Shown here piece by piece: positions 1 to 10,922 of a stretch of DNA of 64,000 nucleotides. A program made the translations under genes and the position numbers. Location of the stretch: contig JAKEKT010000006.1 in NCBI GenBank assembly GCA_021495925.1, positions 124,001 through 188,000 of the forward strand, in the 5' to 3' direction. The notes beneath the pieces were generated by a model. That model worked only from the letters and a program-made list of their open reading frames with translations. It did not search any database and had not been told where the DNA came from. Each line of letters starts with the position of its first letter. The first letter of the stretch is position 1. The stretch comes from Diplodia intermedia. Taxonomy: Eukaryota > Ascomycota > Dothideomycetes > Botryosphaeriales > Botryosphaeriaceae.

Positions 1-917
1 GATGTCTTTGATCAATGAGATAGTAGTGTAGTTGAAGAAGATTGAGTTAGTTCTTACTCCCTCTAAGCATCTCGGAACGTCCTCATTATGAAGTAATCAC
101 AATTTTGCTTCGTTCCCGTATGGCGCTCAGATGTAGCCGACTTTCGGATGGTGGAATTGCCACTCCGAAGCTTGCTTGCGAGTTGCAGAGAGTTTGACAT
201 TACCATGCAGCGACGCGGCTGCGCGGATCGCTAGACCAGCTGAGAAAATCCAATTTTCGGACCGCAGCCGAAACGGCCATTCAGACTCGGTACCAATGGT
301 ATCATTTGAACTGGTAGAAGAATCCAGGAATGTGGGAAACAGCAATTTCAAACGAATGCTAGACGTTCCTACATACCGAGATGACTCCTCTTAAATGGAC
401 CGTCACCGTACGGTAACCCCAGCCTATCCCGCGATCCAGCACAAAAGGCCTACCCAGCGAATAGATATGTCGATCTCAACCCGAGAGCCGAAATTTCGGG
501 TCCTCCAACGATCCGTCCACGATGAAGGAGACAGATAGGAAACGTAACGGGCCGACAGACGAAACTGCGAGCGGGCCGCCGTAATGCCTTCGCCGCGTCC
601 CCGCATGGATTCCAGCCCCGAAACGGCTCCTCAGGCGTTCTGCGATGGTACACCAGCAGTTTAGTCTGACTCGCTTCAACCGCATCAGCCAGTGATATGG
701 CGGGCAGTACGGCAGACCGTTGGAGCTATGGCTGGAGCCACGGGTCAAGCTACGTAGCTCCCGCGTTGTTCTTAAGTGACGTTGGTCCTCTCGCACTTGC
801 TGCTGACAGTCCTCTTTGTCGCTCTCGTGCATAAAAACTAATTTCAATATTTTTCCTTCTTCGCTTTGACCATACCATACCCTACCACATACAATTCCGA
901 CTGTGCCACATTCCAGT
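1..917. other. Left-edge intergenic region
   Basis: No convincing gene. Short open frames occur on both strands but they overlap each other, lack good ATG contexts and show no domain-like sequence. The last 100 bases before the downstream dehydrogenase are pyrimidine- and A-rich (repeated CATACC-like words near 869-890), as expected for a fungal 5' UTR and promoter. Confidence 0.5.
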
Positions 918-1859
918 ATGGACTTTTCAGGAAAGGTAGTCCTCATCACCGGCTCAGCTGGAGGCTTGGGCAAGGCCATCGCGGAAGCGTACCTGAACGC
1001 CGGAGCCAACGTCTCCATCTGCGACATCAACCAGGATCGCTTGAACGTAACGGCCGGCGAATTCAAGAGAACACACGGCAATGACAAGCTCCTCGCGACA
1101 GCCACCGACGTCACCAACGAAACATCCGTGAACGACGTCTTCACCAAGACCATCGAGAAGTTCGGCCGGCTCGACATCATGGTCAACAATGCCGGCATCG
1201 CTGACAAGTTCGTTTTCCCCTCCGCTCTCCAGAGCATTACCATGCGCGTCGACAATGGCTGACCACGGCAATTACTTGACTTACAGATTCGACCCCGTCG
1301 GCGACCTAGACCGCTCGCTGTGGGACCGCGTCCTCGCCATCAACCTGACCGCACCCTTCCTCTTCTGCAAGCTGGCCGTCAACCAATTCCTCGCACAAGA
1401 GTCCGCCGGCGGCATCATTGTAAACATCGCCTCCGTTGCTGCCCTGAAGTGTTGCATAGCCGGTCAGTCATCCTCTCTCACTCACAAGCCACGGGATCCT
1501 TTCATTCCCGAACCTTCTTCAGCCTTCGAACTGCAACTGCGTACTGACCGCAAGCAGGCGCCGCTTACACGGCCTCGAAGCACGGGCTGCTGGGCCTGAC
1601 CAAGAACACGGCGGCCATGTACAACGCGAAGAACATCCGCGCCGTGGCGGTGCTGCCGGGCGGCATGCAGACGAACATCGCCGAGGCTATGGCTGCGGGC
1701 ATGAACCCCGAGGGCTATGCGGTCGCGCGGAGGCAGATGATCCCGAGCTTGAACGATGTCCGGGACGTTGCGCAGACGGTGCTGTTCTACTCGAGCCCGA
1801 GCGCCAAGGGGAGCAATGGTGCGGTTGTCAGCGTGGATTGTGGGTGGTTGAGCTTTTGA
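918..1859 (+). CDS. Short-chain dehydrogenase/reductase (classical SDR)
   Basis: NAD(P)-dependent oxidoreductase of the classical SDR family; the substrate cannot be read from sequence. Exons 918-1207, 1287-1462 and 1558-1859 join to 255 residues, the usual classical SDR length. The Rossmann motif TGSAGGLG is at residues 11-18, NNAG at 90-93, and the full catalytic tetrad is present: Asn116, Ser146, Tyr159 and Lys163 (YTASK). Both introns are GT..AG (79 and 95 bases) and each splits a codon cleanly. I chose ATG 918 (MDFSGK) because the only upstream in-frame candidate, at 903, is GTG. The residue after the active-site Lys context (LPGGMQTNI) fits the family's PG motif. It sits alone on the plus strand; a role shared with the ABC transporter and oxidase-like gene downstream is only a guess from proximity. 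Confidence 0.93.
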
Positions 1860-2560
1860 TCATGGTGTAGTGATGATCTGTACTGCATGGTGTGTAACCT
1901 GTAGATGACAATTGTGTACCATGATTGGCCCTCTCGTGCATGCTGTCGGAACGTGCGCTAATCAAGCATTGACAATCTTTAAGCTTAATATGTCCAGAGC
2001 AGGGGCATGCTCCTCGTTGTGGGTCAAAGTCATAAGTGCCGAGTTGTACTACCGAACCCTGCACTTTGGTGCTCAACCCATTCGCAATGTACATATTCGG
2101 CTTCGGCAGGTAAGCTTCAGGGTTGGAATCCCCCACATGCCGCTCCCGCGTTGATCAGCCCACCAGCCGCGCAGTCCTTGGTGATGTCACGCTGGTGGTA
2201 TCCCTGCTACATGGTCATCCACTCAACTCGCGATGCGTTTGGCTGTACTGATTTTCTTGACTTTGAATGCAGGGAATATCCGAGCGCTCTGATAGTACTT
2301 ATGGACATAATCTTGCTAGTCATATTCTCCCAGAACTATAAGCATTGTTAAAGTAGATAACCCCACATTTTGTTTGATAAAAGAGGGGTCGAGCGGGACT
2401 TCACACCATCCTCCACGATGACCATGGAAAGCAGAGTCGGCAGTCGAAAGCATATATACCAGGGTATCTGTAAGAATATCTGTGTTCTTGTACCTATGTA
2501 AATACTCTTCTGCAGCGAACATCAAACTCCAAACTTTTGTCACACTCACTTCCACCAACC
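1860..2560. other. Intergenic region
   Basis: This 0.7-kb stretch holds the 3' region of the dehydrogenase and the promoter of the small gene that follows. I see no gene in it. A TATA-like element lies at 2453-2458. Confidence 0.5.
2453..2458 (+). promoter_or_regulatory. TATA-like box
   Basis: The word TATATA stands about 103 bases upstream of the ATG at 2561, a plausible distance for a fungal core promoter. It is the main argument, besides composition, that the small ORF at 2561 is transcribed. Confidence 0.35.
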
Positions 2561-2812
2561 ATGCCACTCAAGACCCGCCACCACGTTTCCTCCGCCAAGG
2601 TCCAGCGCGCGCCGCGGAAGCCGTCGGTCGGCGACATCTACGGCATTTTCAGGGACGCGTTCCCGGCGGCGGCGGACAGGAATCTGGACTTCTTCCTCGG
2701 GCATCTGTCGAATCAGTTCGGCGAGGGGGGCGTGGTGTGGGAGGAGAATCGGCATCGGCGGGTGGGGGACAAGACGAGGGAGGAGTTGGAGGGGTGGCGG
2801 ATTCCGCTGTGA
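2561..2812 (+). CDS. Small hypothetical protein (83 aa)
   Basis: I do not recognise this protein. It is an uninterrupted 83-residue frame from an ATG in good context (CACCAACCATGCC). The reading frame has strong G/C at third positions, like neighbouring real genes, and a TATA-like box lies about 100 bases upstream. The N-terminal 25 residues are basic (KTRHHVSSAKVQRAPRKP). The middle reads as a likely amphipathic helix (DIYGIFRDAFPAAADRNLDFFLGHL), and the end is charged and rich in Arg and Glu. There is no signal peptide, membrane segment or Cys motif. It could be a small lineage-restricted fungal protein. Codon bias and context make a chance ORF less likely but do not exclude it. Confidence 0.5.
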   Translation: MPLKTRHHVSSAKVQRAPRKPSVGDIYGIFRDAFPAAADRNLDFFLGHLSNQFGEGGVVWEENRHRRVGDKTREELEGWRIPL

Positions 2813-3410
2813 TATTTGTGGAAGTTTTGGAAAATGTGAGAGGACGCCGGAGAGGTGGTGCGGCCGCCATGACGGAGGCGCGGGAACCGTTGGCTTCGGC
2901 GACTATGTGTCGAGATGAGCCTGACCAGTATGCTTCAAACATTCCCGGTCGTCGGACCAATAGTACTGTTGTAAACCAAATCCCACATGCTCACCTTGAA
3001 CTTAGAAAGCTATCGTAACATCCTCATGCAGCTTTTTTGGCCACTCGATCCCAAGCGACGGCGCGGTGGAATGGCAGCTGTGACGGGTTTGGCTGCACTC
3101 GGTTCATGCCCGGCGACACCTGGACGCACGTAAGTAGATCTCCAACTCGCAAAGTCGACACGAGCGGGCACTCAAATGAGTTATTTGGATGATCGCGTAG
3201 ATGATGTGTACTTAAAGAAGCCAAAAAAAAAAAACACGTCGCTACATTTTATTTTTTCCGTCCAATTGTCGTCTTACCAGAGCACAAAATGGGAGAGAAC
3301 GCGCACAGCACAAACGATCTAAACTTGGGTCCACCGTCTACCATCTTACCTTCCATCATCCAAATCGAGCAATCTAGCGTATTCTTCTCTCTCTCCCTCT
3401 CTCTCTCCCT
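2813..3410. other. Convergent intergenic region
   Basis: The region lies between the 3' end of the small gene and the 3' end of the ABC transporter. It contains no credible gene. A CT-rich simple repeat (about 3384-3412) abuts the transporter stop codon. Confidence 0.5.
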
Positions 3411-6400
3411 CTAATCCCCCCCACCAACCTCCCCCTCCCCATCACCCCGACTCCCCTCCCCACCACCAACAACATCCTCCAACCTCCCAGCCCTCACAAC
3501 CCTCCCCCTCTCCAACACAACCGCAAAATCCGCGCCCCTCACCGCCTCTACACGATGCGCAATCGTAATGACAGTGCTCTCGCCCAGCTCCGCCCGCAGC
3601 AAGCTCTGAATCGCCGCCGCCGTCTCCATGTCGATGCTAGCCGTGGCCTCGTCGAGGATGACGACGGGGCTGCGGCGCAGGATGGCGCGGCCGAGCCCGA
3701 CGAGCTGCCGCTGGCCCTGCGACAGGTTCTTGCCGCCGGCGTCGACGCGGGAGGCGAGGGTCCACTGCTGCTGATGTTGTCGTTCTTGCCCTTCCCCACC
3801 GCCGCCATCCCCGCTCCCACTGCTGTTGTTATTGCTCCCATGCTCCCCCAGCACGCGCGCCAGCACGCGCTCGCACTCGGCGTCGGCGTGGTCGCGCGTC
3901 GGGTCGAGGTTGTCGCGGAGGGTGCCGGGGAACAGGACCGGGTCCTGCGCGACGAAGGTGACGCGGCGGCGCCAGGCGTGGACGTTGACGGCGGCGAGGT
4001 CGAGGCCGGCGACAGTAATCGTACCGTCGGCGTCGGGAACGACGGTGCGCAGCAGCGCGAGCGCCAGCGTGCTCTTGCCCGACCCCGTGCGGCCGACGAC
4101 GGCGCACGTCGCGCGCGCCGGGATGCGCAGCGACACGTTGGCGAGCGAGGGCTCGAGGTGCGGGGCGTAGCGGACGGTGACGTTGTCGAGGACGATGTCG
4201 GCGTCGGGCGCGGAGGCGGACGCGGGCCAGTCGGGGGCCGGGGTGACGCTGCCGGGCGCTTCTTCCGAGAGGTGGAGGAGCTCGACGACGCGCTCGACCG
4301 AGACGAAGTCCATCTGGAGCTTGCCGTACTGCTTGCACAGCGAGTGGGTGAAGAGGACGAAGTTGGAGGCCGAGGTGAGCATGAAGGCCGTCAGCCCCGG
4401 CGTGAGGTCTTCGTAGAGCGCGAGCAGGGTGAGGCCGAAGGACGAGAAGGCCGAGAGGGCGTCGAAGCGGTACGTCAGCCACGCTTGGAGGCTCCAGTAG
4501 AAGTGGTCCATTTTCTGGAACGCGTCCGTCACGGCGATGACGCGGTCTTGGAAGCGGGGTTGGGCGCGGAAAGCTGGTTGGCGGTTAGCGACGTTGGTGG
4601 ATGGGAGTGGCGGCCATCTACCTCGGATCGTGGTCAGCCCGTTGAGAAGGACGCCGAAGTTGGACATGAGTGGGCTTAGGGAGACCATCTGTACGGTCTC
4701 GAGTCAGCAACCTTTCACTGTTGGGGTGGGGCGATACATACCTCAAGCCGGCGAAGGCTTTGCGATGTGGGTAGGAAGCGCATGAAGATGTAGACGAACC
4801 ACGCGGTGAGCGCGAGGGAGACAATGAGGAACAACGGGGTGACGGAAGCAATCACGACAATAGCCGCAACCCAGCCGATGAGGTACCAGGCCACACTCTG
4901 AAGCTGGTCGCTTATCCCACCATCCAGCGTCCCAATGTCTGACGTGACACGGTTCATCAACCGTCCAACTGGAGTGACGTCGTAGAAGCGGAAGTTGGCG
5001 CGGCTGACCTTCCACATGACTTCTCTGTACAGACGTTTTCCCGCCGTGTAGACGATTATGAGGAGAGCGACATCGGAGAGGAAGTACATGGCCGTCAAAA
5101 GCATGGCGATGAGGAAATACCAAAGCAGCCATGGGCGGACATTGGTTTCAGGGGGCGGAAGTCTGTCGAAGAAACTTGAGAAGCCAAAAGAGATGGACTG
5201 TTCGCCGACTTGGTCGTAGGCCTCTCCCCAAGCTTTCAGAAACCAGTAGTTGAACAGCCTCACAACTCGGAACAGGGCGAAGATCACAATGAGGGTGATC
5301 CACCATCTAATCTTGCCTGCCTTGATATATTCCCAGTAGACGGATGCGACAACCTCACCGTGTTTCCTGCCCTCTTCCTCGATGAACTTATCCGGCTCCG
5401 AGTCAGGGTCTTTGTCTACCTCCTTAGGAGAGTCATCTTCGACGGCTGCAGCATGGGCACCGTCCGGCCCGTGTAGCTCTGCAGTGAGCGCTTCAGCATC
5501 TACCAGTTGCGCCTTGTTATCTTGGATCTCAACTATCTGATCTGCAAGATGGCACACCAAGTCGACCCGATGGGTGACAAGCAGGATGGTACGTCCTTCA
5601 ACAAGAGGGCCGCGCAGAAGCCTGTTGACGATGGTCTCGGCCGTGTTGTGGTCCAGAGCTGCCAGAGGATCATCCAGTAAAAGCGTCCGCGCCGGGCTGT
5701 AGATTGCCCTCGCAAGCGCAACTCTAGCTTTTTGCCCACCGGATAGACCGACACCATTCTCGCCCAGGTCGGAGAGGTCGCCGTGCTTGAAGTTCGCCAT
5801 ATCAGGCGTCAGAGCGCAAGCTTCCAAGACTTGCTTATACCGCGTCTCATCCAGCGGCGATGAAAACAGGATGTTTTCTCTGATGCTCATGTGCTGAAGC
5901 CAAGGAGACTGGGCGCAGTAGCCAATCATCTCATCCGGCACAACGACATCGCCCGTTCGCTTATCGAGCTCTCCCAGGACTGCTTGGAGGAGAGCCGACT
6001 TACCTGTGCCAACTTTGCCAACAATGACCGTCAAACCGGTGGTAAATTGAAGGTTCAAGTCGTCCAAGACGGTATTTGCAGAGCCAGGCCAGGCAAAAGT
6101 AGCATCGTGGAAGGCAATATCAGTTCCACGCAGCTCGGAATATTCCTCCTCCTTGTCGGGTTCAGCCATGAAGTCGTTGATACGGCCGACGGCGACAGAG
6201 GCATTGAGCAGTGTTGTAATGAGACCTGGGAGCTCCCGAAGACTGACCGCCAGCATGTTGAATAGCTGCAGTGCAGGAAAAGCAATGTCCACTGAGAGCG
6301 TTCTTCCAGCGAGAAGAGTATATGCGAAGAAGGCGCAGACGGGGAATAAGCAACCGGCCATGATATTGTTTGAGCCGATCAGCATCTGCAGCAAAGTGGT

Positions 6401-8265
6401 GATGACTCTGAGGTTTAGTTCGCGCTGCCTGGCGTCCATGATCTTGTTCAGCCATTGGTCTTGCCAATCGTACCATCGAAGGTGTCGAATAGCCTCAATG
6501 AACTGCGATGTTGCGTGCAGCCGTTGATCAGTGGCAACACGGCGGATACGCTCCCAGCGTAGCAGTAGTCGGACGAAGAGAGCGTTGAGAAGCTGAGCGA
6601 CAATGACGACAGTGACGCCGAACAGACAGGGCCATCCAAGGAGCTTCCAGATAAGAATGACGGAAACAACCATGCGCAGTGGTTTGGTAAAAATATCCGG
6701 GAATTCCCAGAATCTGGACGCAAAGGTAAGAGCATGTGTGGGAAACTTGAGCGAACCGCTTACCTCTGAGCCACTTCGTACACGTCGTTCCTAGCATCGT
6801 GTGAGCGGCATATTGTGAAGCAAAGATGGTGTGCCTACCTCATCAGATTGAGAATCTTGCCCATCGAAGCGGGCTGCTTTGGTGCTTCTTTGTGGGCCTT
6901 TTCATCAGCTTGAGCGCGCCTCAAGCGAGCCCAAAGGCGGGCGAGAAGGCTCTTTTCTTTTGTCGATTCGGCAGAAGGTTGGTCGTTCTCATTTTCCCCG
7001 CTGACGACAACCGCGTTATCCTTCCCGTCCTGCTTTTTCTTCTCGTCTTCTGGAGTACCAAAGGATTTGCGAGTCAGGGTTTTCTCGTAAATCATGGTAA
7101 TCATTTCGCCTCTGGAGCGCTCATAGCACCGTCTGCAATACCACAAAGAAATGACGGCAGACTGGGCGGCAGTCATACGAACGACGAGGATGAAAGTGGC
7201 GAAAATGGCGGCTTCTTTCCTACCGGAACCACCGCGCTCAATGGCACGCAGGAGTTGCTGAAGAAGTACAGGAGCCACAAGATCTGAAGCAACGTCAGTA
7301 CCCACGCAGAGCAGTCAGGATGCAGATGGACTTACTTGCTGCAGATTCCAAGACGGCAAGTGTGGTGGTGATGATCAGGTCCAAGCCGTTAGCTAGCAGT
7401 AGTCGCTTGACCACACTCCCTTTAAGTTCTCTAAACAGAATGTGGAGGCGGCTGTGCTGGAAGTCGTAGGGTAGGAACCAAACATCCTCGTCGTTTAATT
7501 GTTTCTTTGCACCGCGAGCGATGAGGGGCGTCATCCAAGACACGGTCAGGAATTGCCATAGAGTGAGATTGTCCTCTGGACTCCGCAGCTCAGAAGTCGG
7601 AGGCGAAGAAGGCTTGCTAATGCCAGTAGTAGGCTGGTTGGGGTCTCGCATTGGCATGCCCAAAATGGCAGCAACGGCAAGGGCGGATATGCATGTTTCC
7701 GAAATGGCCAGGGCTAGAAGAGGGTTTGATGCGGAAGCCGTCAGAAGCAAAGCAGCCAGCTTGCACACAAAGACAGCGAGCAAAAGGGCCAGAAGGGGCA
7801 GAGGGGTAGATTTGGGGCGCCCAATGGCCACGATGAGAAGGGCGATGGCCTGTCCAGCTTAGTCAGCGGGAGGAAGCCATTGAAACAGAGTAGGAGGCTC
7901 ACCCATGGCGCAACATGCAGGGCTCTGAGAGGCGAGCGAGGTGGTACAATGGAGGCAGCAATGGCCAGGACAAGAGCAATGGCCGACAGGACGAAAAGAA
8001 CGGCAGTCCAGTGAGTCCATGTCTTGCGAGTTGCGTGAGAGGGAGGCTCGGCGGCGAACCGCTTGGACCACTGGGGCCTTCGTTTCAGGACAGGACGGCC
8101 AGCGTGCAGCAGAAGCACAGCTATTGCGACAGCGGCGGTGATGGCGCTGAGGTAGCGATCGGCGCGATCTTGGTCGAAAATGGGGCTTGCGAGCACACTG
8201 CCGCAGCCTCCGGCGCACATCCGCCAATGCGCCACGGGCAGCGCATCGTCGGGAGGCGGTATCAT
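3411..8265 (-). CDS. ABC transporter, ABCC (MRP/YCF1-like) full-size
   Basis: Full-size ABC exporter, probably moving conjugates or drugs across the plasma or vacuolar membrane. Exons on the minus strand are 8265-7903, 7849-7336, 7283-6839, 6790-6764 (27 bases), 6713-4742, 4688-4622 and 4573-3411, giving 1516 residues. The order TMD0-like N-terminus, TMD1, NBD1, TMD2, NBD2 is that of the ABCC subfamily. NBD1 has Walker A GKVGTGKS (about 682-689), signature LSGGQ (773-777) and Walker B ending LLLDDP, with Asp in place of the catalytic Glu as is usual for ABCC NBD1. NBD2 has Walker A GRTGSGKS (about 1290), signature LSQGQ (about 1413) and VVILDEA. A Gly/Ser/Gln-rich insertion of about 30 residues lies between the NBD2 Q-loop and signature. 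The start is ATG 8265 (MIPPPDDALP). It is divergent from the oxidase-like gene at 9047. Confidence 0.95.
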
Positions 8266-9046
8266 GGCAGCGCCGCCAGAGAAGAACCAGCTGGGCTGGG
8301 AGAGTGGACGCGAGAAGACGGTGTTGAGATGGCCGAGAGGCCGGTGTAGAGTGCGTGTGGCGGTGACGCGTGTAACGCACATCCACATCCCGAGCACGCA
8401 ACCAACCCCGGACTGCTCACCCGCGCCCGGCCTGATCTGCCACGCTTGTGGAAGAGCACACCCTCGTTTGCTCCCATTCCTCCACTCTCCACAAGACCAA
8501 AGGAGCAATGTGCTGCCCCGACTGCTGCCTGGAGTGCAGCCTGGCCTGGTCGCTTTCTTATCGATAAGATCGTGGAAAAGAAGTGGCCGTCCTCGCTTCT
8601 CTCTTCTCCGAAGCGCTCCGAGATGCAGCCCTTGCCTTTCCGCCCCCGCTCACCCCCAGCACAAGGCACAAGGCAACCCCATTCCGCGCATCACACGACT
8701 GGTGCCCAGACTCTGGAATGCACCCTCGCTTGCGCCATGCGCCCCGGTGCTGAGCCTCAGCGGCTCTCCCTTCGGACCTGTCATTGGTTCCCTGCCTGTC
8801 AGCCTTCGCTCCAACTCGTCACACTGGGAAATGCCTCTTCAGCTGGGCGCCATGCCCGCTGACATCGCTCGAAATGTCGTCTTGCAGCCATCTTGTGCCC
8901 GTAAGGCTGTGCCGCATCACTCCTCTGCCCTGTCGTATTTTTAGAGGCACGAAGTGAGACCCGTTATAAAGCATGCAATATCGTCGACACTTCGCTCTCA
9001 CCCTCGCCATTTCCTCGAACACAGCCTGCTGCGTGCACCTATCACA
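8266..9046. promoter_or_regulatory. Divergent promoter region
   Basis: This 781-base interval separates the ATG codons of the ABC transporter (minus) and the acyl-CoA oxidase-like gene (plus), so it probably carries both promoters. It is CT-rich toward the plus-strand gene. The clearest discrete element is the 12-base palindrome at 8557-8568. I see no gene. Confidence 0.5.
8557..8568. promoter_or_regulatory. Palindromic double GATA site
   Basis: CTTATCGATAAG is a perfect 12-base palindrome made of two inverted GATAAG half-sites. GATAAG is the core bound by fungal GATA factors such as AreA and SreA. Its place inside a divergent promoter suggests a shared operator, but factor and function are inferred only from the motif. 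Confidence 0.35.
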
Positions 9047-10767
9047 ATGTCTAGCTCAGAGGACCTGCTGAGCCTTCAGCCATTCCAGCCCGGCGTCCCC
9101 ACAGGCTTCGCTTCGGCTGCGGACATCAAGAACGCCTACGACAGAGCGCGTCTGATCTGTCAGCATCACGGTACAATGGGATCCAAACCCAGAGCCTGCT
9201 TCTTGACTTCTGACAGAATCCAGCACTTTCCCTACAGGACATCCTCACACTGTCACCAAAATTCTGGAATTTCCACCTCGACCCCATCCACGCCACGGCC
9301 AACAACTGTTTGGTGCTACTGACAACCCACCTGAACCTCTGTATCGGTACTTTAGGCTCATACCTGAAGGATAGGCCCGATCTCGGACCGCTCATTGAGA
9401 AGCTCCTGAAATTCGAGATCAATGGCCAGTTCCTGCTCACCGAAGTTGGATGGGGAGTTGATGCCGACGAGCTGAAGACGACAGCAACCATGCAGCCCGA
9501 TGGTACTTTCGACCTCCACACTCCCTATCAGCAGGCTGCAAAGTTCATGTCACCAACCACGCCCGATGCCGGAATGCCCAGCGGTGGCATCGTCTACGCA
9601 CGCCTGATCGTCGACGACGAAGACAGAGGTGTTCGGCCTTTCTGGGTGCTGCTCCACGACAGCGAGCAGATGGAAGACGGCGTCATCTCCTACGCCCTGC
9701 CCAAGCGCGCCGGAACCCAGGCCACCGACCACGCCGTCACCTTCTTCAGCCACAAGCGACTAGCCAAAGACTCCCTCCTCGGCTCTCTGGAAAAGCCCGC
9801 CGACCCCGCCGCCCACTTCGCCAGCATCGTCGCGCGCGCCAGCATCGGCACCCTCTCGCTCTCCACCGTCAACGTCCCCTGCCTCAAGCTGTGCACCTAC
9901 ATCGCCGCCAAATACGCGCAACGCCGCACCGTCACCGCGCCCGACGGCCACAGCCAGCTCCCCCTCCTCCACCACCGCACCCACCAAGCGCCCATCCTGC
10001 ACGCCCTCGCGCAATCCCTCGTCTGGGCCGCCGCCGCCCCCCACGCCGCCGCGACCATGTCCTCGCCCACCGCGCCCGCCGCCCTCAAATCCGCCGTCGC
10101 CATCTCCTTCAAGACCGCGATCCAGGCCCAAGCCCAAGCCAGCCTCGCCACCCTCTCCGCGCGCTGCGGCGCCCAGGGGCTCTACGAGCACAACCAGCTC
10201 GTCAGCTGCCAGAACCTCATGCGCGGCAACTCGCTCGCCGAGGGCGACGTCGTCGTCGTCGCCATCCGCCTCGTCACCGACCTGCTCGCCCACCCCGACC
10301 ACCACCCGCTCCCCGCCCTCACCTTCCCCGACGCCCCGCCCGCCCGCCTCGCCGCCGGCCTCCTCGCCGAGGCGCGCAAGGTCTACGACGCGTTGGGCCC
10401 CGCCGGCGAGAGCGACGTGGAGGCATTCAACGCAAAGGTGCTGCCGCTGTGCCAGGGCGTCGCCGAGGCCATCGGGCGCGCCGTCGCGTACGACGCGGCG
10501 CGCGCCGCGGGCGTGGATGGCGACGTGCTGCGCGTGTTCGAGGCGGGCTGCGTGCGCGGCGGCGAGGCGTGGTTCGTGGAGAACATGGGGTGGACCAGGC
10601 GCGAGGTGGCGGAGAGGGAGGAGCGCGCGTTGGAGGAGCTGTATGCGCGGTTCGATGAGCTGGTGGACGGGTTGGGTGTCGGCGCGTATGCGCGCGTGCC
10701 GCTGATGACGGAGGGCGCGTGGGAGGCGTTTGTGGGGAGGTTGCCGCGGTTTGAGAGGGGGGGGTGA
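9047..10767 (+). CDS. Acyl-CoA oxidase/dehydrogenase-like flavoprotein
   Basis: Member of the acyl-CoA oxidase/dehydrogenase fold, probably FAD-dependent; substrate unknown. Exons 9047-9170 and 9224-10767 encode 555 residues. The acceptor at 9223 restores the family motif (DILTLSPKFWNFHLDP); the nearby AG at 9237 would break the frame. Residues following it match the oxidase N-terminal helices and the TE-containing FAD/substrate loop, here FLLTEVGWGVDADELKTTA rather than the usual TExxHGSN pattern. In the C-terminal part, GNSLAEGDVVVV aligns by eye with the catalytic Glu region (TYEGEN in ACOX). The C-terminus (RFERGG) has no SKL-type peroxisomal signal. At 555 residues it is shorter than the roughly 660-700 of classical peroxisomal ACOX. 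The altered loop suggests a divergent paralogue with a non-standard substrate. Confidence 0.82.
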
Positions 10768-10922
10768 GGGGTCTGGGTGGTTTGGTTTCTTTTTTTGACG
10801 CGCTGTGAGGGCGAGTGGGTTTGGTGTCCTTTTGAGGATGAGACGCTCGGAGCTGCAAATGTCCCTTTTGAAAGAGGCTCTTGGTGTAACTACATGCTAT
10901 GGAATCCGGCGTATGACACCGC

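Noticed and set aside
3555..4679. 374-codon open frame antisense to the ABC transporter NBD2
   Set aside because: It is the shadow of a GC3-rich real gene on the other strand, with charged low-complexity sequence (repeated VEDD, RRRE) and no domain.
9891..10658. Alternate-frame ORF inside the oxidase-like gene
   Set aside because: It is a Pro/Arg-rich product of GC3 bias over the confirmed coding frame.
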